Assembly: GCA_900318885.1 (NCBI GenBank)
Contig: ONMN01000009.1
Coordinates: forward strand, 1-54,365
Origin: an uncultured Prevotellaceae bacterium
GTDB taxonomy: Bacteria; Bacteroidota; Bacteroidia; Bacteroidales; Bacteroidaceae
Length of the DNA: 54,365 nt
Direction: 5' to 3'
Part shown: positions 50,189 through 54,365 of the stretch, in pieces
Layout: every line of letters starts with the position of its first letter
Position numbering within the stretch: position 1 is the stretch's first letter
Notes under the pieces: model-generated
Told to the model about the DNA's origin: nothing
Databases searched by the model: none
The model's input: only the letters and a program-made list of their open reading frames with translations
Translations under genes and position numbers: made by a program

Positions 50189-51154
50189 TTAGAATGCGGA
50201 GGCTTTCAGACGTAGACCGGAGGTTTCGTCGATGCCGAACATCAGGTTCATATTCTGAACGGCTTGGCCCACGGCACCCTTCAAGAGGTTGTCGATGCAG
50301 GAGGTGACGAGCAACTTGTTGTCGAAGGCGTCGATGTGGACGAGACACTTGTTGGTGTTCACCACTTGCTTGAGGTCTAACGGTTTGTCGGAGTAGTGGG
50401 TGAAGGCGGCGTCGGCATAAAAGTCTTTGTAGGCCTGAATGACTTCGTCGGCAGGGGCCTTCGTGCGGATGACCTCCGTGCAGAAGATGCCGCGGGCGAA
50501 ATCGCCGCGATAGGGGATGAAGTCGATGTCGACGTCCAAATGGCCCTGTACTTGCGCCAGCGACTGACGTATCTCGGCCAGATGCTGGTGGGTAAAGGGC
50601 TTGTAGATGCTGAGGTTGTTGTTACGCCATGAGAAGTGGGTCGTGGTACCGGGTTTCTGTCCGGCTCCCGTAGATCCCGTGATGGCGTTCACCGAGACGT
50701 CGTATTTCAGCAGGTTGCGGTTGGCGGCAGGCAGCAAACCGAGTTGGATGCAGGTGGCAAAACAGCCGGGGTTGGCCACATGCTGCGCTTTCTGGATGTC
50801 CTCTTTGTTGATTTCTGGCAGGCCGTAGACATAGTCGTGGTTGCCCTTGATGCGAAAGTCCTGTGCGAGGTCGATAATCTTGACGTTTGCAGGGATGGTA
50901 TGCTCCTTGAGGAACTGTTCACTCTTACCATGACCGAAACAGAAGAAGACGACGTCGACCTTGCCAAATGGCATCGCGTCGGTAAATTTCAGATCGGTTT
51001 CCCCGATGAGTCCTTCATGCACGTCTGATACCAGATTACCTGCATTACTCTCTGAATTGGCAAAGACGATCTCTGCCTCTGGATGGTTCAGCAGCAGGCG
51101 AATCAGTTCTCCGCCTGTATAGCCTGCCGCACCTAATATTCCAACTTTTATCAT
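50189..51154 (-). CDS. argC: N-acetyl(succinyl)-gamma-glutamyl-phosphate reductase
   Basis: 321 residues. Third step of arginine synthesis. Rossmann start VGILGAAGYTGGELIRLLLNHPEAEI, active-site Cys in VANPGCFATCIQLGLLP, and ITGSTGAGQKPGTTTHFSWRNNN as in the type that lacks a long insert. In an organism with a succinylornithine enzyme the acyl group is probably succinyl. Last gene of the argR unit. Confidence 0.95.
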   Translation of the reverse strand: MIKVGILGAAGYTGGELIRLLLNHPEAEIVFANSESNAGNLVSDVHEGLIGETDLKFTDAMPFGKVDVVFFCFGHGKSEQFLKEHTIPANVKIIDLAQDFRIKGNHDYVYGLPEINKEDIQKAQHVANPGCFATCIQLGLLPAANRNLLKYDVSVNAITGSTGAGQKPGTTTHFSWRNNNLSIYKPFTHQHLAEIRQSLAQVQGHLDVDIDFIPYRGDFARGIFCTEVIRTKAPADEVIQAYKDFYADAAFTHYSDKPLDLKQVVNTNKCLVHIDAFDNKLLVTSCIDNLLKGAVGQAVQNMNLMFGIDETSGLRLKASAF

Positions 51155-51223
51155 CCGTGTAATCCGTTAAATCCGTGGTCGAAATTTATTCGTGTTATTC
51201 GTGAAATTCGTGGTCGAAAAATT
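51153..51223. repeat. Two-level repeat at the argG-argC junction
   Basis: 9-mers ATCCGTGTA, ATCCGTTAA, ATCCGTGGT lie in a 35-nt block; a second block of the same form (ATTCGTGTT, ATTCGTGAA, ATTCGTGGT) follows. Both blocks end in the form CGTGGTCGAAA. Same family as 5404-5440. Confidence 0.75.
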
Positions 51224-52427
51224 AGCGTTTCTCGTCCTTATGTATGCCGTAGTAAACGCGGAGTGGGGTAGAGCTGACTTTGATGAAACCCTTGGCCTCG
51301 TCGGCTGTCCAACCTGTCTGGGTCTCACCATACTCGCCGAGTTTGCTCTTCGTCAGGTCATTGACGGAATCGATGCCCACTGTCTCGAAGCCATAGGGAC
51401 GGAGTTTCAGAATGGCAGTACCTGTGACGTTGCGCTGGCTGCTTGTGAGCATAGCCTCGATGTCTGGCATAACTGGCTCCAGATACTGACTCTCGTGCAG
51501 GAACATGCCATACCAGTTGGCTACCTGGTCTTTCCAGTACTGCTGCCACTTCGAAAGTGTTGACTTCTCCAGCAGACGGTGCGCCTCGATAATCAGTTTG
51601 GGTGCAGCTGCCTCGAAACCTACACGGCCCTTGATGCCGATGATGGTGTCGCCGACGTTGGCGTCACGACCAATGGCATACGAGGCACCAATCTCTTCAA
51701 TCTTCTGGATGGCCTTGATGTGGTCGTCGAACTGCTCGCCATTGACAGCCACAATCTCGCCCTTATCGAACTGAATCTTCAGCAGCGACTCTTTCTCGGG
51801 GTTCGTGACGTGCTTCAAATAGGCCTCCTCGGGCAGTCCCTGCGTGGGATCGAGCAGTTCGCCACCACAAATCGAGGTGCCCCAGATGCCAACATTATAA
51901 GAATATTTCAACTTGGTGAAGTCAGCGAAGTAGCCATTGGCATTCAAATAGTCAACCTCCTCTTTACGGGTCAGGTTCCTGTCGCGGGTCAGCGTGATAA
52001 TCTCAACGCCGGGAGCCATTACGAGGAACGTCATATCGAAACGAATCTGGTCGTTGCCGGCACCCGTGCTTCCGTGGGCAATAGCGTCAGCACCAATCTC
52101 CTTGGCATAGCGTGCAATGGCGATGGCTTGGAAGATGCGTTCGCTCGACACGCTGATAGGGTAGCAGTTGTTACGCAATACGTTGCCGAAAATCATGTAT
52201 TTCAGCGACTTCTCGTAATACTCCTGCGTTACGTCAAGAGTCACATATTTCACGGCGCCCAGTTTGTAGGCGTTCTCTTCGTTCCTCTTTAATTGCTCTG
52301 CTGAGAATCCACCCGTATTGGCACAAGCGGCATATACCTCATAACCTAACTCTTTGGTCAAATACATCACATTGTAGCTGGTGTCCAATCCACCACTGAA
52401 GGCTACTACTACTTTTTTCTTGCTCAT
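51222..52427 (-). CDS. argG: Argininosuccinate synthase
   Basis: 401 residues. Joins citrulline and aspartate with ATP. ATP-pyrophosphatase loop VVAFSGGLDTSYN at the start, YAACANTGG, AHGSTGAGNDQIRFD and SICGGELLDPTQGLPEEAY. Because the pathway carbamoylates an acylated ornithine, an N-acyl-citrulline deacylase should act before this step; none is seen in the window. Confidence 0.95.
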   Translation of the reverse strand: MSKKKVVVAFSGGLDTSYNVMYLTKELGYEVYAACANTGGFSAEQLKRNEENAYKLGAVKYVTLDVTQEYYEKSLKYMIFGNVLRNNCYPISVSSERIFQAIAIARYAKEIGADAIAHGSTGAGNDQIRFDMTFLVMAPGVEIITLTRDRNLTRKEEVDYLNANGYFADFTKLKYSYNVGIWGTSICGGELLDPTQGLPEEAYLKHVTNPEKESLLKIQFDKGEIVAVNGEQFDDHIKAIQKIEEIGASYAIGRDANVGDTIIGIKGRVGFEAAAPKLIIEAHRLLEKSTLSKWQQYWKDQVANWYGMFLHESQYLEPVMPDIEAMLTSSQRNVTGTAILKLRPYGFETVGIDSVNDLTKSKLGEYGETQTGWTADEAKGFIKVSSTPLRVYYGIHKDEKR

Positions 52428-52433
52428 ATTTTT

Positions 52434-52478
52434 TATTTTTTACCTTTTTACTTTTTACCCTTTTACCTTTTTACTTCT
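52434..52478. repeat. T-rich octamer-like repeat at the GNAT-argG junction
   Basis: TACCTTTT, TACTTTT, TACCCTTT, TACCTTTT, TACTTCTC. The stop codon of the GNAT gene lies inside it. Confidence 0.6.
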
Positions 52479-53073
52479 CATCCAGTGTCTTGATGCGTTC
52501 TAAGACTTCTTCGGGAATCTTGGCGGGAAGGTGCTCCTCAGGATCGTAGAGCATGGCCGTGCAGATACAGTATTTACGGCCTGTACGGTGTAGTACATCT
52601 ACGTTGACGCATCCCTCACAACCACGCCAGAAGGCTTCATCGTCCGTCAGATCGGCAAAGGTAACGGGCTGATAACCTAGCTCTGTGTTCATCTTCATCA
52701 CAGCAGCACCGCTGGTCAATGAGAAAATCTTGGCGTGTGGCCAACGGGTACGGGCCAGCGAGAATGTCATGTCCTTGATTTTCTTGGCTACACCCAATCC
52801 TCGGAAGTCGGGGTGCACAATCAAACCGGAGGTCGTCACATATTGTTTGTTACCCCATGTTTCAATATAACTAAAGCCTGCAAACGTATTGCCACTCAAA
52901 GCAATCACGGCTTTGGCCTCTTTCATCTTCGTTGCCAGGTACTCGTGTGTACGCTTAGCAATACCCGTTCCACGTACCTTGGCTGCATCAGCAATGGTCT
53001 GCAGGATGGTGTCTACATATACTTCGTGTTCAGGACCTGCCACAAATACCTCTATATTCTTATTCTGTTCCAT
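52471..53073 (-). CDS. GNAT acyltransferase of the arginine unit
   Basis: 200 residues. A GNAT fold is clear from VTTSGLIVHPDFRGLGVAKKIKDMTFSLAR (acyl-CoA loop RGLGVA) and FSLTSGAAVMKMNTELGYQPV. The C-terminal part has several Cys residues (CEGCVNVDVLHRTGRKYCICTAM) that could bind a metal or be structural. No argA or argJ is seen in the window. Its place between argR and argG makes it a good candidate for the first step, N-acylation (succinylation or acetylation) of glutamate. This is inference from context. Confidence 0.8.
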   Translation of the reverse strand: MEQNKNIEVFVAGPEHEVYVDTILQTIADAAKVRGTGIAKRTHEYLATKMKEAKAVIALSGNTFAGFSYIETWGNKQYVTTSGLIVHPDFRGLGVAKKIKDMTFSLARTRWPHAKIFSLTSGAAVMKMNTELGYQPVTFADLTDDEAFWRGCEGCVNVDVLHRTGRKYCICTAMLYDPEEHLPAKIPEEVLERIKTLDEK

Positions 53074-53076
53074 TTT

Positions 53077-53111
53077 AACTATGAACTCTTAACTATGAAC
53101 TATGAACTGGA
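53077..53111. repeat. Heptamer repeat at the argR-GNAT junction
   Basis: AACTATG, AACTCTT, AACTATG, AACTATG, AACTGGA: five units just before the argR stop at 53116. Confidence 0.75.
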
Positions 53112-53115
53112 AAAA

Positions 53116-53592
53116 TCACCTCATATTCGGCACTACTTCGCTTAAGGCCTCGACCACTTCTTCCATCGTTACCCCTTGTTTGATAACGATAAAAATGGTA
53201 TCGTCACCAGCTATCGTACCTAATATCTCGTTAATATGACTGTTGTCTATGTTGTAAGCTATCGAACTGGCATAGCCTGGACGCGTCTTAATGACGCCCA
53301 TATTGCCAGAGAAATGAATGCTAAGGAAGCCTGGCACTTGCATCATCTCGCGAACAGACGAAGGCGTGCTCACACGTTTGTACATGGTGTCGTTAGGCAA
53401 TACGTATACATAATTGCCTCGCATGGAGGCTGCTTTGGCAACCTTCAGCTGTTTCAAATCACGACTGAGTGTGGCCTGAGTCAATTGGAAGCCCTCTTTC
53501 TTCAGGGCATCCAGCAACTCGTCCTGACTACCAAGTTCTTGGCTTGAAATAATCATCCGTAGGGCTTCTAAGCGGTCGTTTTTAACTTTCAT
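53116..53592 (-). CDS. argR: Arginine repressor
   Basis: 158 residues from the ATG at 53592, chosen because the promoter lies just upstream and the length fits ArgR/AhrC. N-terminal winged helix: DRLEALRMIISSQELGSQDELLDALKKEGFQLTQATLSRDLKQLKV. C-terminal oligomerisation and arginine-binding domain with NIDNSHINEILGTIAGDDTIFIVIKQG, where GTIAGDDT is the arginine-site motif. First gene of the argR-GNAT-argG-argC unit. Confidence 0.93.
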   Translation of the reverse strand: MKVKNDRLEALRMIISSQELGSQDELLDALKKEGFQLTQATLSRDLKQLKVAKAASMRGNYVYVLPNDTMYKRVSTPSSVREMMQVPGFLSIHFSGNMGVIKTRPGYASSIAYNIDNSHINEILGTIAGDDTIFIVIKQGVTMEEVVEALSEVVPNMR

Positions 53593-53618
53593 GCCGGTAT
53601 ATTTATTCAAATCGGCTG

Positions 53619-53660
53619 CAAAATTATACATTTTTCTGCATATAACCAAACAAATATGCA
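53619..53660 (-). promoter_or_regulatory. argR promoter with candidate ArgR operator
   Basis: Minus strand TTTG (53647-53650), 20 nt, TAATTTTG (53619-53626). A perfect inverted repeat TGCATAT-N10-ATATGCA (53637-53660) overlaps the -33 element, as expected for autorepression. Confidence 0.65.
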
Positions 53661-53802
53661 TCTTTTTTTGCATTTTTGTTATTTGTCGTTGTTTTAGGCT
53701 ATTGCAGTTGCATTGCTGTTTCGATATCTCTGATCGGGCGAATGTGTTCGTTATTGTTCGCGTGCACAATTAATATATAATAATGTGTAATATGGTAATG
53801 GA

Positions 53803-53816
53803 TTGATGCGCATCAA
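53803..53816. promoter_or_regulatory. 14-bp palindrome upstream of the rRNA promoter
   Basis: TTGATGCGCATCAA, about 50 nt upstream of the rRNA -33 element and followed by a T-rich tract. It could be a regulator site or a weak terminator. Confidence 0.35.
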
Positions 53817-53863
53817 GTCTCTAATTTTTTTTGCTTTTATTTTATTTTTTTTCTTCTGAAAAG

Positions 53864-53894
53864 TTTGTTAGTTCGGAAAAAAGTCGTACCTTTG
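53864..53894 (+). promoter_or_regulatory. rRNA operon promoter
   Basis: TTTG (53864-53867), 19 nt, TACCTTTG (53887-53894): an ideal Bacteroidetes promoter, preceded by a T-rich upstream region (53822-53852). Confidence 0.8.
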
Positions 53895-54232
53895 CATCCG
53901 CTTTCGCGCTAAAATTTGGTGCCGAGGGCAAAAAGAGAGAGTTCTTTGAAAGACTTACATAGACAGAGAAGAAGTAGTACGAGAAGCAGTACGTATATAT
54001 TATTATATATGTATTGGGTAACAAGAACAAACCGTTTCAATTTCTTGGAAGGTAGCCTTTCAGGCAACCTTCACCATCAATACTACCGGATAGAGCGTTC
54101 TGAGACAGAGACAAGATCGAAGGAATGATTTTTACAAGGTTCCTAGGAGCGAGTGCAGAGCCAAGCTTGCTTGAGCTGTGCCGAGTGACGACGGAAGCTG
54201 TAAAATTTTTCTTTCGGAGAAATAAAAATTTT
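53895..54232 (+). ncRNA. rRNA leader
   Basis: No credible gene in this 338-nt stretch. It holds a boxA-like GTTCTTTGAAAGA (53941-53953), a hairpin GAAGGTAGCCT/AGGCAACCTTC (54048-54072), the second REP-like copy (54140-54196), and a perfect 11-bp inverted repeat GTAAAATTTTT/AAAAATTTTAC (54200-54210/54224-54234) that reaches the first bases of 16S. Confidence 0.65.
54140..54196 (+). repeat. REP-like hairpin element, copy 2
   Basis: Same blocks as copy 1 (AGCGAGTGCAGA, AGCTTGCT, CCGAGT) with different stem bases. Outer arms TTCC/GGAA. It lies in the rRNA leader, 37 nt ahead of 16S. Confidence 0.6.
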
Positions 54233-54365
54233 ACAATGTAGAGTTTGATCCTGGCTCAGGATGAATGCTAGCTACAGGCTTAACACATGCAAGTCGAGGG
54301 GCAGCGAGAGGAAAGCTTGCTTTCCTTGTCGGCGACCGGCGCACGGGTGAGTAACGCGTATCCAA
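54233..54365 (+). rRNA. 16S rRNA, 5' end (partial)
   Basis: AGAGTTTGATCCTGGCTCAG begins at 54240, which corresponds to E. coli position 8, so the mature end is near 54233. The text continues GATGAATGCTAGC and the V1 helix GCAGCGAGAGGAAAGCTTGCTTTCC, typical of Bacteroidales, and is cut by the window edge. Confidence 0.97.

Overview
The window reads as chromosomal DNA of a Prevotella-like member of the Bacteroidales. Evidence: promoters of the Bacteroidetes type (TTTG, 19-20 nt, TAnnTTTG) lie in front of many genes; there is an N-succinylornithine-type carbamoyltransferase, several secreted proteins ending in the short tag used by these bacteria (YDLNGRR...KGxYIxxGxKVxxK), BACON domains, a C10 peptidase, and the 5' end of a Bacteroidales 16S rRNA at the right edge.

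Left part (1-6.7 kb) is accessory: the last codons of an AraC-type regulator, a three-gene + strand unit ending in a secreted C10 cysteine protease, a 411-nt nested palindromic element, a frame-broken surface protein gene followed by a 53-residue small protein, and a divergent short membrane-AraC regulator. Both AraC neighbourhoods have direct repeats with about 21-bp spacing that run into the -33 region of the adjacent promoter.

From 6.7 to 31.7 kb lie core genes mixed with surface functions: a DASS/SLC13 transporter, gdhA, rlpA, a glycine-zipper lipoprotein, and the minus-strand cluster parA-parB-DUF5683-mltD-like-relA/spoT followed by a pectinesterase and an esterase; then a large outer membrane barrel protein, a 5'-nucleotidase lipoprotein, a CACHE-HAMP-PP2C phosphatase, an S8 protease, and a cobalamin riboswitch driving a BtuB-like receptor and an exported CbiK cobaltochelatase. 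tRNA-Pro(CGG) follows.

From 32 to 54 kb there are two tandem pectinesterase paralogues and then a long minus-strand set: argR-GNAT-argG-argC with its own terminator, a 7.3-kb accessory block (Kelch-AraC membrane regulator, tagged small protein, frame-broken BACON protein, degraded small gene, GH5 cellulase), then argD-proC-XRE/cupin-acyl-CoA synthetase-yraN-proB-proA-argF'-threonine aldolase. The accessory block looks like an insertion that split an arginine/proline cluster. The window ends in an rRNA promoter, leader and the first 133 nt of 16S.

The most unusual feature runs across the whole window. Many gene junctions hold an imperfect tandem repeat with a unit of exactly 7, 8 or 9 nt, and unit sequences differ from one junction to the next. 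Members of the same families also lie inside genes, at the linker just before the C-terminal tag and in one TonB receptor. Other repeats (a REP-like hairpin with compensatory changes, a GC-rich palindrome cluster, 21-bp dyad iterons) and several frame breaks are confined to accessory regions, while the housekeeping genes are intact.
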